In this document: piece by piece, positions 28,553-38,979 of the stretch | Layout: each line of letters opens with the position of its first letter | Numbering within the stretch: position 1 is the first letter of the stretch | From: Kushneria sinocarnis | GTDB taxonomy: Bacteria > Pseudomonadota > Gammaproteobacteria > Pseudomonadales > Halomonadaceae | NCBI RefSeq assembly: GCF_003633775.1 | Contig: NZ_RBIN01000001.1 | Coordinates: forward strand, 248,001 to 312,000 | Length of the DNA: 64,000 nucleotides | Direction of reading: 5' to 3' | Made by a program: the position numbers and the translations under genes | The notes under the pieces: model-generated | Database searches by the model: none | What the model saw: only the letters and a program-made list of their open reading frames with translations | What the model was told of the DNA's origin: nothing

Positions 28553-28573
28553 CCGGCCGGACAAGGAGTTTCC

Positions 28574-29128
28574 GTGGAAATCGCGTTCTATCTGTCCGCC
28601 CTGGTGGCCATACTGTCGACCTTTCGCGTCATCACCCATACCGATGCGGTGCATGCGCTGCTCTATCTGATCGTTTCGCTGCTGGCAATCGCCATGGTGT
28701 TCTTTGCCCTGGGGGCACCCTTCGCCGCGGCGCTGGAGATCATCGTCTATGCCGGTGCGATCATGGTGCTGTTCGTCTTCGTGATCATGATGCTCAACGT
28801 CGGCCAGGAGTCGATCGAGCGCGAGCGGCGCTGGCTGAGACCCGGCATCTGGACCGGCCCCGCGATCCTCGCGGCCATCCTGCTGGTGGTCCTTGCCATC
28901 GCGCTGTGGGGTGGCGGTTCGCTGGGCGGCATCAGCGGTGACACGCTGCAGGCGACCGAGGTCGGTATCCGGCTGTTCGGCCCCTATCTGCTGATGGTCG
29001 AACTGGCTTCCTTCCTGCTGCTGGCGGCGCTGGTTGCAGCGGTTCACGTCGGTCGTGACGAAGAGCGTCAGATCGAGCCGGATCGCACCATGAACGAGCC
29101 GGCCCAGCGCGGCCCGGATAACGACTGA
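28574..29128 (+). CDS. nuoJ: NADH-quinone oxidoreductase subunit J
   Basis: A 184-residue membrane subunit with five helices. The helix-3 stretch [22 protein letters not shown], split here as about 56-77, is the family signature, including the glutamate used in coupling. The start codon is GTG 28574, chosen because AAGGAG lies 6 bp upstream and the protein begins [13 protein letters not shown] as expected. The polar C-terminus is loosely conserved. It is the usual neighbour of nuoI and nuoK. Confidence 0.96.
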   Translation: MEIAFYLSALVAILSTFRVITHTDAVHALLYLIVSLLAIAMVFFALGAPFAAALEIIVYAGAIMVLFVFVIMMLNVGQESIERERRWLRPGIWTGPAILAAILLVVLAIALWGGGSLGGISGDTLQATEVGIRLFGPYLLMVELASFLLLAALVAAVHVGRDEERQIEPDRTMNEPAQRGPDND

Positions 29129-29142
29129 ATAAGGGGGCAACC

Positions 29143-29451
29143 ATGAACGGACTACCGGTCGAGCACGGTATGGCGCTGGCCGCCATCCTGTTCGTGCTCG
29201 GGCTTGTGGGGATGCTGGTGCGGCGTAACACCCTGTTCATCCTGATGAGTCTGGAGATCATGATGAACGCTGCCGGGCTGGCCTTCATCGTCGCCGGCCA
29301 GCACTGGGAGCAGCCCGATGGCCAGATCATGTTCATCATGATCATTACCCTGGCAGCGGCCGAGGCCAGTATCGGGCTGGGCCTGCTGATCCAGCTCCAG
29401 CGGCGTTTCCGGACGCTCGATGTCGATGCAGCCAGTGAGATGAACGGATGA
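29143..29451 (+). CDS. nuoK: NADH-quinone oxidoreductase subunit K
   Basis: A 102-residue, three-helix antiporter-related subunit (MrpC-like). The two membrane glutamates important for proton transfer are present, in SLEIMMNA (about 35-42) and in [12 protein letters not shown] (about 67-78). AAGGGGG lies just before ATG 29143. The stop overlaps the nuoL start by ATGA, giving coupled translation. Confidence 0.97.
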   Translation: MNGLPVEHGMALAAILFVLGLVGMLVRRNTLFILMSLEIMMNAAGLAFIVAGQHWEQPDGQIMFIMIITLAAAEASIGLGLLIQLQRRFRTLDVDAASEMNG

Positions 29452-31298
29452 ACCTGCTACCCCTTGTTGCCCTGTTTCCGCTGATCGGCGCCGTGGTGCT
29501 CTCGTTCAGGCCACGCATGCCCGATCGTCTCGCGGCGGTGTTCGGTGTCGGCTCGGTGGGCCTGGCCGCGCTGGTGACTGCCATTCTCGACCTGATCTGG
29601 CTGTCCGGTGCCCGCGAGGGCGTGGTGCAGCAGCTCTGGCAGTGGGTGTCGGTCAATGACTTCCGGATGGGCTTCACGCTCTATCTCGACGGCCTGTCAC
29701 TGACCATGCTCAATGTCATTACCGGCGTCGGCTTTCTGATTCACCTGTTTGCCTCCTGGTACATGCGCGAGGATCTCGAGGGCGGCCCCGGCTATGCCCG
29801 CTTCTTCGCCTACATGAACCTGTTCGTGTTCAGCATGATACTGCTGGTACTGGGCAACAACCTGCTGCTGCTCTATCTCGGCTGGGAAGGTGTCGGCCTG
29901 TGCAGCTACCTGCTGATCGGCTACTACTACAAGACCGAGGCCAACGCCTGGGCGGCCTTCAAGGCGTTCATCGTGACCCGGGTGGGGGACGTCTTTCTCG
30001 CCATCGGCATGTTCATCCTGTTCGTCACCTTTCATACCCTGGATATCCAGACGCTGCTCGAGCGGGCACCCCAGGTATGGGCAGAAGGTGATCTGATGGT
30101 CGAGCTGGCGGCGCTGATGCTGCTCGGCGGTGCGGTCGGCAAGTCCGCCCAGCTGCCGCTGCAGACCTGGCTTGCCGACGCCATGGCGGGTCCGACGCCG
30201 GTGTCGGCGCTGATCCACGCCGCCACCATGGTGACCGCCGGGGTCTATCTGATCGCCCGCACCCATACCATCTTCGAGCTGGCTCCCTTCGTGCTCGAGC
30301 TGGTGGGCGTGATCGGCATGCTGACGCTGCTGCTGGCCGGGGTGACCGCGCTGGCCCAGACCGACATCAAGCGGGTGCTGGCGTACTCCACCATGAGCCA
30401 GATCGGCTACATGTTCCTGGCGCTGGGGGTACAGGCCTGGGATGCAGCGATCTTCCACCTGATGATCCACGCCTTCTTCAAGGCGCTGCTGTTCCTCGCT
30501 TCCGGTTCGGTGATCATTGCCTGCCACCATGAGCAGAACATCTTCAGGATGGGCGGCCTGTGGCGCACCCTGAAGCTGCCCTACGCCTGCTTCCTGGTAG
30601 GCGGCGCGGCGCTCTCGGCGCTGCCGCTGGTCACCGCCGGCTTCTATTCCAAGGACGAGATCCTGTGGCTGGCCTTCGACCACGGTCACATCTGGCTCTG
30701 GCTGGGCGGGCTGATCGGCGCCTTCCTGACCTCGGTCTATACCTTCCGGATGATCTTCATCGCCTTTCATGGCGAGGAGAAGACCCATCCGCACGCCGGT
30801 CACGGCATCGCGCATCACCTGCCGCTGATCGTGCTGCTGGTACTGTCGACCTTTGTCGGGGCCATGATCTCGCAGCCGCTGGGGAATGTGCTGCCCGAAG
30901 TGGAAGGCAACTTCGGGCACGGTGTCCAGCTGACCCTCGAGGTGCTCTCCAGCATCGTTGCCATAGTGGGCATCGGTGTGGCTGCTGCCTTCTTCCTCGG
31001 CCAGCGACGTGCGATCACGGCGCTGGCCGAATCGCCCAAGGGGCGCCAGACCTGGCACTTCCTCTACAGTGCCTGCGGTTTCGACTGGCTCTACGACAGG
31101 CTGTTCGTCCGCCCCTGGCTGTTCATCGCCCGGCTGCACCGGCGTGACTGGATCAATGCGCTGGTGGACCTCTGGCCCGGTCTGGCGCTGGCCTGCAATG
31201 GCCTGCTGTCGACCACCCAGAGCGGTCGGTTGCGCTGGTACGCCGGTGTCTTCATTGCCGGCGGGACACTCATGCTCGCGACCCTGATGTTGGGCTAA
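29448..31298 (+). CDS. nuoL: NADH-quinone oxidoreductase subunit L
   Basis: A 616-residue antiporter-like proton-pumping subunit with about 14 core helices plus the long lateral helix near the C-terminus. Conserved elements are [19 protein letters not shown] near 143-161, which carries the helix-5 glutamate, the [20 protein letters not shown] region (about 231-250, the lysine just before it) and [18 protein letters not shown]. The end of the protein ([15 protein letters not shown] and beyond) is typical. It is coupled to nuoK by a 4-bp overlap. Confidence 0.98.
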   Translation: MNLLPLVALFPLIGAVVLSFRPRMPDRLAAVFGVGSVGLAALVTAILDLIWLSGAREGVVQQLWQWVSVNDFRMGFTLYLDGLSLTMLNVITGVGFLIHLFASWYMREDLEGGPGYARFFAYMNLFVFSMILLVLGNNLLLLYLGWEGVGLCSYLLIGYYYKTEANAWAAFKAFIVTRVGDVFLAIGMFILFVTFHTLDIQTLLERAPQVWAEGDLMVELAALMLLGGAVGKSAQLPLQTWLADAMAGPTPVSALIHAATMVTAGVYLIARTHTIFELAPFVLELVGVIGMLTLLLAGVTALAQTDIKRVLAYSTMSQIGYMFLALGVQAWDAAIFHLMIHAFFKALLFLASGSVIIACHHEQNIFRMGGLWRTLKLPYACFLVGGAALSALPLVTAGFYSKDEILWLAFDHGHIWLWLGGLIGAFLTSVYTFRMIFIAFHGEEKTHPHAGHGIAHHLPLIVLLVLSTFVGAMISQPLGNVLPEVEGNFGHGVQLTLEVLSSIVAIVGIGVAAAFFLGQRRAITALAESPKGRQTWHFLYSACGFDWLYDRLFVRPWLFIARLHRRDWINALVDLWPGLALACNGLLSTTQSGRLRWYAGVFIAGGTLMLATLMLG

Positions 31299-31318
31299 CG
31301 AAAGGAACCGTGAACGTC

Positions 31319-32848
31319 ATGATCCTGCCCTGGTTACTCTTTCTACCATTCATCGGCGGCCTGCTGTGCTGGCAGGCCGAGCGTGCCGGTGTTGCGCCGC
31401 GACCCATTCGCTGGATCGCACTGCTGACCATGGTCGCCGTGCTGGTGCTCTCGCTCTGGCTGTGGGTGACCGGCGATTATCAGCTGGGAACGACAGTGGG
31501 CAGCGAGCCCGACTGGCAGCTGCAGTTCCGTCTGCCGTGGATCGACCGCTTCGGCATTACCTTCCACCTGGCCCTCGATGGCCTGTCGCTGATCATGGTG
31601 GCGCTGACCGGGTTTCTCGGTGTACTGGCGGTACTCTGCTCATGGCAGGAGATCGACACCCGCATCGGTTTCTTCCACCTCAACCTGCTGTGGATCATTG
31701 GTGGCGTGGTCGGGGTCTTCCTCGCCATCGACCTGTTCCTGTTCTTCTTCTTCTGGGAGATGATGCTGGTGCCGATGTACTTCCTGATCGCGCTGTGGGG
31801 CCACAGCTCGCAAGGGAAGTCGCCGGTCCATGCGGCCATCAAGTTCTTCATCTATACCCAGGCCTCGGGCCTTTTGATGCTGGTGTCGATTCTCGGGCTG
31901 GTGTTCGTGCACTACAGTCAGACCGGCACCTTTACCTTCGACTATTCGGTCCTGCGTGAAGCGCCCATTTCCGGCGTCTTCTCGTGGGTGCTGATGCTCG
32001 GCTTCTTCATCGCCTTCGCGGTCAAGCTGCCGGTGGTGCCGCTGCACGGCTGGCTGCCGGATGCCCATGCCCAGGCGCCCACCGCGGGCAGTGTCGACCT
32101 GGCCGGCATCCTCTTGAAGACGGCGGCCTACGGCATGCTGCGCTTTGCGCTGCCGCTGTTTCCCGAGACCTCGCAGGCCTTTGCACCGTTTGCCATGGCG
32201 CTGGGTCTGATCGGCATCTTCTATGGCGCGGTGCTGGCCTTTGCGCAGAGCGACATGAAGCGACTGATTGCCTGTTCCAGCATTTCCCACATGGGTTTCG
32301 TGCTGATCGGCATCTATTCCGGCACGGTGCTGGCGCTGCAGGGCGTGATCGTGCAGATGGTGGCCCACGCGTTCTCTGCCGCCGGGCTCTTCATTCTCAG
32401 CGGCCAGATCTACGAGCGTCTCAAGACTCGCGACATGCGTGAGCTGGGCGGGCTGTTCGGCCGCATGGGCGCGCTGCCCGGCTTTGCGCTGGCCTTTGTG
32501 GTGGCCTCGCTGGGTATGCCCGGGACCGGCAATTTCATCGGCGAATTCCTGATCCTGTTCGGTGCCTTCAGTGTGGTGCCGTGGGTGGTGGTGATTGCCA
32601 GCATCGGGCTGGTGCTCGCCGCGGTCTACTCGCTCTATCTGATGCACCGGGTCTACTGGGGGCCGCCGGCTTCCGAAACCTCGCTGGGTGGGCTGGATAC
32701 CCGCGAGTATCTGATGATGCTGCTGGTGCTGGGCCTCTCCCTGCTGCTGGGCTTCTATCCGCAGCTGGTGCTCGATGTGTCGCATGCCGCGATGAGCGAG
32801 GTTAACCACTGGTTCGTCGCGTCTACCTCTTCGCCGCTATCTTCGTAA
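31319..32848 (+). CDS. nuoM: NADH-quinone oxidoreductase subunit M
   Basis: A 509-residue proton-pumping antiporter-like subunit. Signatures include FFFFWEMMLVPMYFLIALWG with its helix-5 glutamate, the VKLPVVPLHGWLPDAHAQAP stretch and SDMKRLIACSSISHMGFV. I take ATG 31319 as the start because MILPWLLFLPFIGGLLCW is the family N-terminus and the length then equals the E. coli protein. A GTG three codons earlier (31310) is closer to AAAGGA and is the alternative. It lies between nuoL and nuoN. Confidence 0.97.
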   Translation: MILPWLLFLPFIGGLLCWQAERAGVAPRPIRWIALLTMVAVLVLSLWLWVTGDYQLGTTVGSEPDWQLQFRLPWIDRFGITFHLALDGLSLIMVALTGFLGVLAVLCSWQEIDTRIGFFHLNLLWIIGGVVGVFLAIDLFLFFFFWEMMLVPMYFLIALWGHSSQGKSPVHAAIKFFIYTQASGLLMLVSILGLVFVHYSQTGTFTFDYSVLREAPISGVFSWVLMLGFFIAFAVKLPVVPLHGWLPDAHAQAPTAGSVDLAGILLKTAAYGMLRFALPLFPETSQAFAPFAMALGLIGIFYGAVLAFAQSDMKRLIACSSISHMGFVLIGIYSGTVLALQGVIVQMVAHAFSAAGLFILSGQIYERLKTRDMRELGGLFGRMGALPGFALAFVVASLGMPGTGNFIGEFLILFGAFSVVPWVVVIASIGLVLAAVYSLYLMHRVYWGPPASETSLGGLDTREYLMMLLVLGLSLLLGFYPQLVLDVSHAAMSEVNHWFVASTSSPLSS

Positions 32849-32859
32849 GCTGAGCTGCC

Positions 32860-34311
32860 ATGAATCTGACTACGTCACATCTGATCGCGCTGTTGCCGCT
32901 GCTGATCGTCTCCGCCACGGTCATCGTCGTCATGCTCGGCGTCGCCTGGCAGCGGCATCACTTTCTCAGCGCCACCCTGACGGTCATCGGGCTCAATGCG
33001 GCGCTGGTGTCCCTGCTGGCCACGCTGACGGTGACACCGATCCAGGTGACCCCGCTGCTGGCCTTCGACAACTATTCGGTACTGTTCATGGCGCTGGCGC
33101 TGATAGCGGCGCTGGCCTGTACCACCCTGGCGCACGCCTATCTGGAAGGCTTCGACGATCGCCGCGAAGAGTACTACATGCTGCTGCTGTGCTCGGTGCT
33201 GGGTGCGATGACGCTGGTTGCCAGCCGTCACATGACCGCGCTGTTCATCGGGCTCGAGCTGATGTCGGTACCGCTCTACGGCATGGCGGCCTATGCCTAT
33301 CGCAATCGGGTGTCGCTGGAAGCCGGTCTCAAGTACATGGTGCTTTCCGCGGCCGCCTCGGCCTTTCTGCTGTTCGGCATGGCGCTGCTGTATGCCGAAT
33401 CCGGCACGCTCGAGTTTGCCGGCATCGGCGCATCGATGAATCAGGGTGGGCATGATCTCTGGCTGCTGGCAGGGATCGGCATGATGGTGATCGCGCTCGG
33501 CTTCAAGCTGTCGCTGGTGCCGTTTCATCTGTGGACGCCGGATGTCTATGAAGGGGCCCCGGCGCCGATGTCGGCCTTTCTCGCCACGGTCAGCAAGCTG
33601 GCGGTGTTCGCCCTGCTGATCCGGCTGTTCGAAACCGCGCCGGTCACCGGCAACGATGTACTGCACACCGTGATCGCGGTGATCGCCTTTGCCTCGATGA
33701 TCGTCGGCAACCTGCTGGCCCTGCGCCAGAACAACATCAAGCGGCTGCTGGGCTACTCCTCGATTGCCCACCTGGGCTATCTGCTGACGGCGCTGGTGGC
33801 CAGCAACAGCCTGGCGGTCGAGACCGTCGGTGTTTACATGGTGACTTATGTGCTGACCACCCTGGGCACCTTCGGTGTCGTGGCGCTTGTGTCCAGTCCC
33901 TATAGTGGGGTCGATGCCGCTGACATGTCGCACTACCGCGGCCTGTTCTGGCGCCGGCCCTACCTGGCGGCGGTCATGACGGTGATGATGCTGTCGCTGG
34001 CCGGGATTCCGATGACTGCCGGCTTCATCGGCAAGTTCTATGCCCTGGCCGTGGGCGTGCAGTCCGGCCTCTGGTGGCTGGTGGCCGGTATCGTGGTGGG
34101 CAGTGCGATCGGCCTCTACTACTACCTGCGGGTCATGGTCGGGCTCTATCTTCACGAGGGCGAGCAGAGCCGCCGGGATGCCACCGATGACTGGGGACAG
34201 CGCTCCGGCGGGGTCATGGTCCTGCTGCTGGCCATTGCGGTACTGGTGCTCGGGGTCTATCCGCAGCCGATGATCGCGCTGATCGATGCGGCCACCATGG
34301 CGACCGGCTGA
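32860..34311 (+). CDS. nuoN: NADH-quinone oxidoreductase subunit N
   Basis: A 483-residue proton-pumping antiporter-like subunit, the last of the operon. Conserved features are [17 protein letters not shown] near 128-144, [20 protein letters not shown] (about 212-231), [19 protein letters not shown] and [16 protein letters not shown]. It starts 11 bp after nuoM without a strong ribosome-binding site, probably relying on coupling. A textbook terminator follows 22 bp after its stop. Confidence 0.98.
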   Translation: MNLTTSHLIALLPLLIVSATVIVVMLGVAWQRHHFLSATLTVIGLNAALVSLLATLTVTPIQVTPLLAFDNYSVLFMALALIAALACTTLAHAYLEGFDDRREEYYMLLLCSVLGAMTLVASRHMTALFIGLELMSVPLYGMAAYAYRNRVSLEAGLKYMVLSAAASAFLLFGMALLYAESGTLEFAGIGASMNQGGHDLWLLAGIGMMVIALGFKLSLVPFHLWTPDVYEGAPAPMSAFLATVSKLAVFALLIRLFETAPVTGNDVLHTVIAVIAFASMIVGNLLALRQNNIKRLLGYSSIAHLGYLLTALVASNSLAVETVGVYMVTYVLTTLGTFGVVALVSSPYSGVDAADMSHYRGLFWRRPYLAAVMTVMMLSLAGIPMTAGFIGKFYALAVGVQSGLWWLVAGIVVGSAIGLYYYLRVMVGLYLHEGEQSRRDATDDWGQRSGGVMVLLLAIAVLVLGVYPQPMIALIDAATMATG

Positions 34312-34333
34312 CGGCAGTCGCCATCGGCCCTGC

Positions 34334-34370
34334 AGGCCGCTCCGTCGGAGACGACGGGGCGGCCTTTTTC
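34334..34370 (+). terminator. intrinsic terminator of nuo operon
   Basis: A 14-bp stem (34334-34347 with 34352-34365, one G-T wobble) closes on a GAGA tetraloop and runs straight into TTTTT. It ends the nuo transcript and is the strongest terminator in the window. Confidence 0.93.
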
Positions 34371-34417
34371 ATGCCGGTGCGGGCCCCGGGTGCTGAAGAA
34401 CGCCGGCAGGCGGGTGC

Positions 34418-35239
34418 TCAGGCACCGGTCCTGCGCTGGGTATGTCCCTGTGAGGTGATGTTGATGGTGCGGGTACAGGAGAGTGGCAGCTGGATATCCA
34501 CCGCCAGCGGTAGATGATCGGAAAACAGCGGTGACAGTGCCTGCAGGTTGTGGGGCGTCAGTGAGGAGGAGAGCAGGATGTGGTCGAGCGCCCGGCTGGG
34601 CTGCCAGGCCGGGTAGCTCGGAATGGCATGGGCCTGGCGCATGTCCAGGGCCCGACAGAAACGCCGGTGGGCGTGCAGCTGCTCGGGGGTGCAGTTGAGA
34701 TCCCCCATGACCACCACATGGTGCAGCGGGCTGATCAGTTCCCCGAGATAGTCGAGCTGCTGATTGCGGGTCCGGACCCCGAGGGCGAGATGCACCACAA
34801 AGACGTGCAGTGCTTCCGGTCCTTCACCGAAGCGGGCATGAATGGCCCCGCGGCCGGGTGGCCCCGGCAGCCGGTGGTTGGTGATGTGACCCGGTGGCAG
34901 GCGGCTCAGCAGCCCGTTGCTGTGCTGCGCGAGCCGCCCGAGATTGCGATTGATCTGCTGATAGTGGGTCGGGAAACCGGCCTGTTCGGCCAGATATTCG
35001 ACCTGATTGACATTACCCGACCGAAAGCTGCCGCCGTCGACCTCCTGAAGGGCCACCAGATCGAACGCCTTCAGCGTGTCGCTGATCATGGCCAGCCGCG
35101 TGTCGCGGCGGCGGTTGGGCAGCAGATGCTGCCAGCTGCGGGTCAGATAGTGGTGATAGGCCTGGGTATGGATGCCTACCTGCAGATTGAAGGTCAGCAG
35201 GCGGATCATGCCCGGATTGTCGCTGCTCTGGCCGGTCAT
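34418..35239 (-). CDS. endonuclease/exonuclease/phosphatase-family hydrolase
   Basis: A 273-residue protein of the EEP superfamily (DNase I/Mg-dependent phosphohydrolase fold). Motifs are LTFNLQVG at the start, the metal-binding glutamate in VALQEVDGG, VVHLALG, VVMGDLNCTP and the catalytic SDHLPLAVDI near the end. Without a signal or membrane segment it is probably cytoplasmic. The family covers nucleases, phosphodiesterases and lipid phosphatases, and the E. coli YafD-like group is the closest impression. I chose ATG 35239 because GGGAGA precedes it. A GTG at 35266 would overlap the dsbA stop by GTGA, an equally interesting coupling option. Confidence 0.82.
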   Translation of the reverse strand: MTGQSSDNPGMIRLLTFNLQVGIHTQAYHHYLTRSWQHLLPNRRRDTRLAMISDTLKAFDLVALQEVDGGSFRSGNVNQVEYLAEQAGFPTHYQQINRNLGRLAQHSNGLLSRLPPGHITNHRLPGPPGRGAIHARFGEGPEALHVFVVHLALGVRTRNQQLDYLGELISPLHHVVVMGDLNCTPEQLHAHRRFCRALDMRQAHAIPSYPAWQPSRALDHILLSSSLTPHNLQALSPLFSDHLPLAVDIQLPLSCTRTINITSQGHTQRRTGA

Positions 35240-35262
35240 CCGGTCTCCCGTGTCGTGCGATC

Positions 35263-35925
35263 TCACTCGGCGGACTGGGCGCTCTGGCTGCTGCGCTGCT
35301 CGCGGACCCTCTCGATCAGGCGATCGGTCACGTCGAGCATGTTGTCGATCCCCTGGGCGCTCTGCGGCGATACCTTGTACTTGCCGGCCACCACGATGGT
35401 GGGGGTGCCCATGACCTGCCAGGACTTGACCTTCGACATGGCCTGGTTGAGCTCGCTCTTGACGCCGAACGAGTTCAGGGTGTCGAGTACCTTCTGCCGC
35501 TCGACGCCGTAGTTCGAATAGAAGTCGGCAATGGCTTCATCACCGGTCATCCGCTTGCCCTGCTTGTGAATGGCATCGAAGAAGGCCAGATGGGTCCTGT
35601 CGAGGATGCCCAGCTCCTCGGCAGTATAGTAGGCCGCGGCATGCTTGGCCCAGGTCTTGCCCAGCGGTGCCGGCACCCGGTTGAACACCACGTCGTCGGA
35701 CAGCTGGCCGACCCAGTTTTCCAGCGGGCGCTCGAGGTCGTAGCAGTGCGGGCAGCCATACCAGAACACCTCGGTCACGGCGATCTTGCCATCGGGCGCG
35801 CTGGTCTGGACCGGCTCGTCGAGGGTGGTGTAGCCCTTGTCACCTGAATCGGCGGCCATGGCCAGGCCTGAAAACAGCAGTCCGGCCAGCAGGGCCAGCG
35901 GTTGCCAGCGGGTAACTTTCAGCAT
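35263..35925 (-). CDS. dsbA: thiol:disulfide interchange protein DsbA
   Basis: A 220-residue periplasmic oxidase that introduces disulfides into exported proteins. The signal peptide (about 1-24) ends with LAMA before ADSG. The thioredoxin-like active site is C58-P-H-C61 in FWYGCPHC, with the cis-proline loop in GTPTIVVAGKY. ATG 35925 has AAGGAG 9 bp upstream; the frame's upstream GTG would break the signal peptide. The next gene downstream is the EEP hydrolase, and engB is divergent. The C-terminal 20 residues are Arg/Gln/Ser-rich and variable. Confidence 0.96.
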   Translation of the reverse strand: MLKVTRWQPLALLAGLLFSGLAMAADSGDKGYTTLDEPVQTSAPDGKIAVTEVFWYGCPHCYDLERPLENWVGQLSDDVVFNRVPAPLGKTWAKHAAAYYTAEELGILDRTHLAFFDAIHKQGKRMTGDEAIADFYSNYGVERQKVLDTLNSFGVKSELNQAMSKVKSWQVMGTPTIVVAGKYKVSPQSAQGIDNMLDVTDRLIERVREQRSSQSAQSAE

Positions 35926-36076
35926 TGCAGGGTGCTCCTTGAGCCATTGGAAATGCAGGAAAAAGTGCTCGTTTTGATCACTGTAACCGGTTTTCGGTTC
36001 CACCAGGGGGAGGACTTTCCGATCCTACCGGTCGCGGGCCGCGCTGACGAGCCTGCACCGCTGTGACCGGCAGGCG

Positions 36077-36085
36077 TGTTAGGAT
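36077..36085 (+). promoter_or_regulatory. possible extended -10 promoter of engB
   Basis: TGTTAGGAT is an extended -10 element (TGn plus TAGGAT) 46 bp before the engB ATG. There is no clear -35, which fits extended -10 promoters. Confidence 0.35.
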
Positions 36086-36130
36086 AGCGCGCTGAATCCT
36101 TTTCCTGCCCATGCCGCCTGCGGAGCCGTC

Positions 36131-36754
36131 ATGTCCGATGCCCCTCGCCTCAATTTTCATGTGACGCGTTTTCTGACCAGCGCGCCCACGCTGGCCGACT
36201 GTCCGGCCGATGAGGGGCGTGAAGTTGCCTTTGCCGGGCGCTCCAATGCCGGCAAGTCGAGTGCCCTGAACACCCTGACCGGTCAGAACTCGCTCGCCCG
36301 CACCTCGCGTACGCCCGGGCGCACCCAGCTGATCAACTTCTTCGCCGTGGGCAGTGACAGTGCGCAGCGGCTGGTCGATCTGCCGGGCTACGGCTATGCG
36401 AAGGTGCCCGAAGCGGTACGCCGTGAATGGCAGGCGCACCTGGCGGACTATCTGCGTCGCCGTCATTCGCTGGCCGGTACCGTGCTGGTGATGGATGTGC
36501 GCCATCCGCTGACCGAATTCGACCAGATGATGCTGGGGTGGGCGGATGACAACGACATGCCGGTACACATCCTGCTGACCAAGGCCGACAAGCTGGGCCG
36601 CGGTGCTGCCGCTTCGGCCATGACCCGGGTGCGCAATGCGCTCGTCGAGTGGGAGGATCTGGTCTCGGTGCAGCTCTTCTCGGCGCACAAGCGCCAGGGC
36701 ATCGACACCCTGAACGATACGCTTGCCCGGTGGCTGACCCTGCCGGAAGCGTAG
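36131..36754 (+). CDS. engB: ribosome-biogenesis GTPase EngB/YsxC (YihA)
   Basis: A 207-residue GTPase needed for large-subunit ribosome assembly. G1 is GRSNAGKSS (36-44), G2 lies in [10 protein letters not shown]3 is DLPGYGYAK (83-91) and G4 is TKADK near residue 154, all in EngB form. The single-domain length is normal. It is divergent from dsbA, with 205 bp between starts, and converges on the small unknown gene at 36792. Confidence 0.96.
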   Translation: MSDAPRLNFHVTRFLTSAPTLADCPADEGREVAFAGRSNAGKSSALNTLTGQNSLARTSRTPGRTQLINFFAVGSDSAQRLVDLPGYGYAKVPEAVRREWQAHLADYLRRRHSLAGTVLVMDVRHPLTEFDQMMLGWADDNDMPVHILLTKADKLGRGAAASAMTRVRNALVEWEDLVSVQLFSAHKRQGIDTLNDTLARWLTLPEA

Positions 36755-36791
36755 CCCGCCCGGCGAGCCGTGGGATGAGGTCCGCGCGCCG

Positions 36792-37187
36792 CTAGAAGCT
36801 GTAGGTCCGGGTATACTTCGGATAGTTCAGCAGTGCCGGCTGACTCTGCTCGGGGAAGTGCCAGCGCTGCGCGGCGGCCGCATCGTCCTCGAGCGTGCCG
36901 CCGTGCCCCTGTCCCTGCCGGGAAAGCGCGCCGGGAATATCGCTGTTGAGCTGGTGCGCGGGATCATGCCGGGTGAGATAGTCGGCCGATTCCTGGCGGG
37001 GGGCCTGGCTGTCGGCGCCATAATGCAGGGGCATCAGCGGCCGCTGATCGGTGGCGCTCGGATAGCGCAGCGTGATGTCGGTCATGACATCGGATACGAT
37101 GCCGCCGCCCTCGGGGCCCGGGCGGGCGATCACGATGGCAAGCGCGCACAGCACGATGGTCAGTGTCAAAAGATCGAAGGGGCGCAT
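36792..37187 (-). CDS. unknown small exported or anchored protein
   Basis: A 131-residue product with one hydrophobic segment at about 5-22 (LLTLTIVLCALAIVIARPG), then a polar, Gln/His/Asp-rich region of about 105 residues with low predicted order. That fits a protein anchored in the inner membrane with its tail in the periplasm. ATG 37187 is preceded by GGAAGAG at 5 bp, and a GTG just before it is the alternative. I recognise no family. Codon use is normal and the start signal is good, so it is probably real, though short and poorly structured. Confidence 0.55.
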   Translation of the reverse strand: MRPFDLLTLTIVLCALAIVIARPGPEGGGIVSDVMTDITLRYPSATDQRPLMPLHYGADSQAPRQESADYLTRHDPAHQLNSDIPGALSRQGQGHGGTLEDDAAAAQRWHFPEQSQPALLNYPKYTRTYSF

Positions 37188-37355
37188 CACGACTCTTCCG
37201 GCGTTTCGGCGGCAATGGAATGATTCCCATCCCTGATTGTAACAACGCCGGCAGAATTCGGCGAAACTTTACTGTGGCCGTTGGCTCACTGTCTTCAGTT
37301 TCGTGCAATCGGTGCCGTTCAGGCGGCGAGCCGCCGGGGGCCGCGCTGCATGCGC

Positions 37356-38057
37356 CTACTGCCGATCGAGACGTGCCAGCAGGGCCGGCAGCTCGCGCAC
37401 ATGGTCGAGGCGATGGACGTGTGGCGGGCAGTCATGGCGCTCGTTTCTGGCATCGATCCAGGCCACCGGCATGCCGAGATGATGCGCCGGCAGCACGTCC
37501 TCGCGCCACGAGTCGCCGACATGCATGGCCCGATGCGGGGCGCCGACGCCGAGATACGCCAGCGCGGCCAGAAAGCAGCGCGCATCGGGCTTGGGTGCCA
37601 GCCACTCGCCGGCGGGGATGATGATGTCGAAGTGCTCGGCCAGTCCCAGCCGGTGGATATCGGCATTGCCATTGGTGATGGCGGCCAGCCCCAGCCCCTG
37701 CTCGCGCAATGCTTCGAGCAGCCCCGGTACTTCATGGTAGATCTCGACCTCGTGACGCAGGCGCAGCATCTCCTCGATGGTGCTGTCGGTCCAGTGGCGG
37801 GCACGCTCGGCGCCGAGACCGAAATCGAGCAGCATGGTGTACAGGGATTCACGGCGCAGCCAGGTGAAATCGCCGCGCCGCAGCGGATAGCGTCGGGCCA
37901 GCTCGGCCCGGCGGCGCTGGTACTCCTCGAGCGGGAAGTCTCCGGCATGGCCGATGCGCGCATCCAGCCACTCGTAGTGGCGCTGCTCGACCCGGGCCAT
38001 GACCGGGCGGTTGTCCCAGAAGGTGTCATCCAGATCGAAGGTGAGCGCCTCAATCAT
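37356..38057 (-). CDS. HAD-superfamily phosphatase (YigB-like)
   Basis: A 233-residue haloacid-dehalogenase hydrolase. Motif I is FDLDDTFWDN (7-16) with nucleophile D8 and acid D10, motif II is AITNGN, the lysine lies in APKPDARCF and motif IV in HVGDSWREDVL. The cap between motifs I and II is helical (C1 type). The order xerC-yigB and the DLDDT-W signature fit E. coli YigB, an FMN phosphatase, but substrates vary in this family. Its ATG lies 8 bp inside the end of xerC, so it is translated as part of that operon. Confidence 0.88.
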   Translation of the reverse strand: MIEALTFDLDDTFWDNRPVMARVEQRHYEWLDARIGHAGDFPLEEYQRRRAELARRYPLRRGDFTWLRRESLYTMLLDFGLGAERARHWTDSTIEEMLRLRHEVEIYHEVPGLLEALREQGLGLAAITNGNADIHRLGLAEHFDIIIPAGEWLAPKPDARCFLAALAYLGVGAPHRAMHVGDSWREDVLPAHHLGMPVAWIDARNERHDCPPHVHRLDHVRELPALLARLDRQ

Positions 38058-38979
38058 GTTCGCTCTCCTCGCGGCGCCGGCGCGCCCGGGGATGGGCGCT
38101 GTCGTAGCTGGTGGCCAGATGCTGCCAGTCGAGTCGGGTATAGACCTGGGTGGTGGACAGGTGGGCGTGACCAAGCAACTCCTGCACGGCGCGCAGATCC
38201 TGGCTGGATTCCAGCAGGTGACTGGCAAAGCTGTGACGCAGGCGGTGCGGGTGCAGATGCTCGGGCAGGCCGCGCTGGCGCGCCAGCTGCACCAGGCGTA
38301 GCTGGATCGCCCGATGGCCGGGGCGGCTGCCGCGCCGGGTGACGAACAGTGCCGGTTCGCCGGGTGCGGCCAGGCTTGCGCGCACCGTCAGCCACTCATC
38401 GAGCGCCTGCCGGGCGCGCTGCCCCACCGGCAGCTGGCGCGGCTTGTCGCCCTTGCCGCGGACCCGCAGCCGGCTGCCGTTGAGATCGGCAAGGTCGATG
38501 CCGGCAAGCTCGGCCAGTCGCAGGCCACAGGAGTAGCAGAGCTCCAGCATTGCCTGGTCGCGACGGGCCAGCGGTGAGTCGTCATGCGGAGTATCGAGAA
38601 ACTGCCCCAGCAGATCGACATCCACCGGGCGCGGCAGGTGGCGCGGTGTCCTGGGCGTCTCCAGCAGTCGGGCGGGATTGTTGGCGAGATGACCGAGGTG
38701 TACCAGTTCGTCGCAGAAGCGCCGCAGGGCTGCCTGGCGCCGGGCCAGCGAACGGGCGCTCAGCCCGCGTGAGCGTTCGCTGCCCATGAAGCGGCGCAGC
38801 AGGGCCGGGGTCACTGCCGCCCAGCACGTCGGCGGCTCCTGCTGACGCTCGAGAAAGGTGGCAAAGCTCTCGAGATCGCGGCGATAGGCGTCCACGGTGG
38901 CCGGGCTGTGCGAGCGTGCCAGACGGGTGGTGAAGGCCGCAGCGAGCGTGCGCCACGCCTGGGTCGGGTCATGACTCAT
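38050..38979 (-). CDS. xerC: tyrosine recombinase XerC
   Basis: A 309-residue recombinase that, with XerD, resolves chromosome dimers at dif. The N-terminal SAM-like domain (about 1-105) is followed by the catalytic domain. R154 (CGLRLAEL), the beta-hairpin lysine in RGKGDK, H245 and R248 (HRLRHSFA), H271 (LLGHAHLST) and nucleophile Y280 (TQVYTRLD) are all present. The operon setting after dapF and DUF484 is the usual XerC neighbourhood. It overlaps DUF484 by ATGA at its start and the HAD gene by 8 bp at its end. Confidence 0.96.
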   Translation of the reverse strand: MSHDPTQAWRTLAAAFTTRLARSHSPATVDAYRRDLESFATFLERQQEPPTCWAAVTPALLRRFMGSERSRGLSARSLARRQAALRRFCDELVHLGHLANNPARLLETPRTPRHLPRPVDVDLLGQFLDTPHDDSPLARRDQAMLELCYSCGLRLAELAGIDLADLNGSRLRVRGKGDKPRQLPVGQRARQALDEWLTVRASLAAPGEPALFVTRRGSRPGHRAIQLRLVQLARQRGLPEHLHPHRLRHSFASHLLESSQDLRAVQELLGHAHLSTTQVYTRLDWQHLATSYDSAHPRARRRREESEHD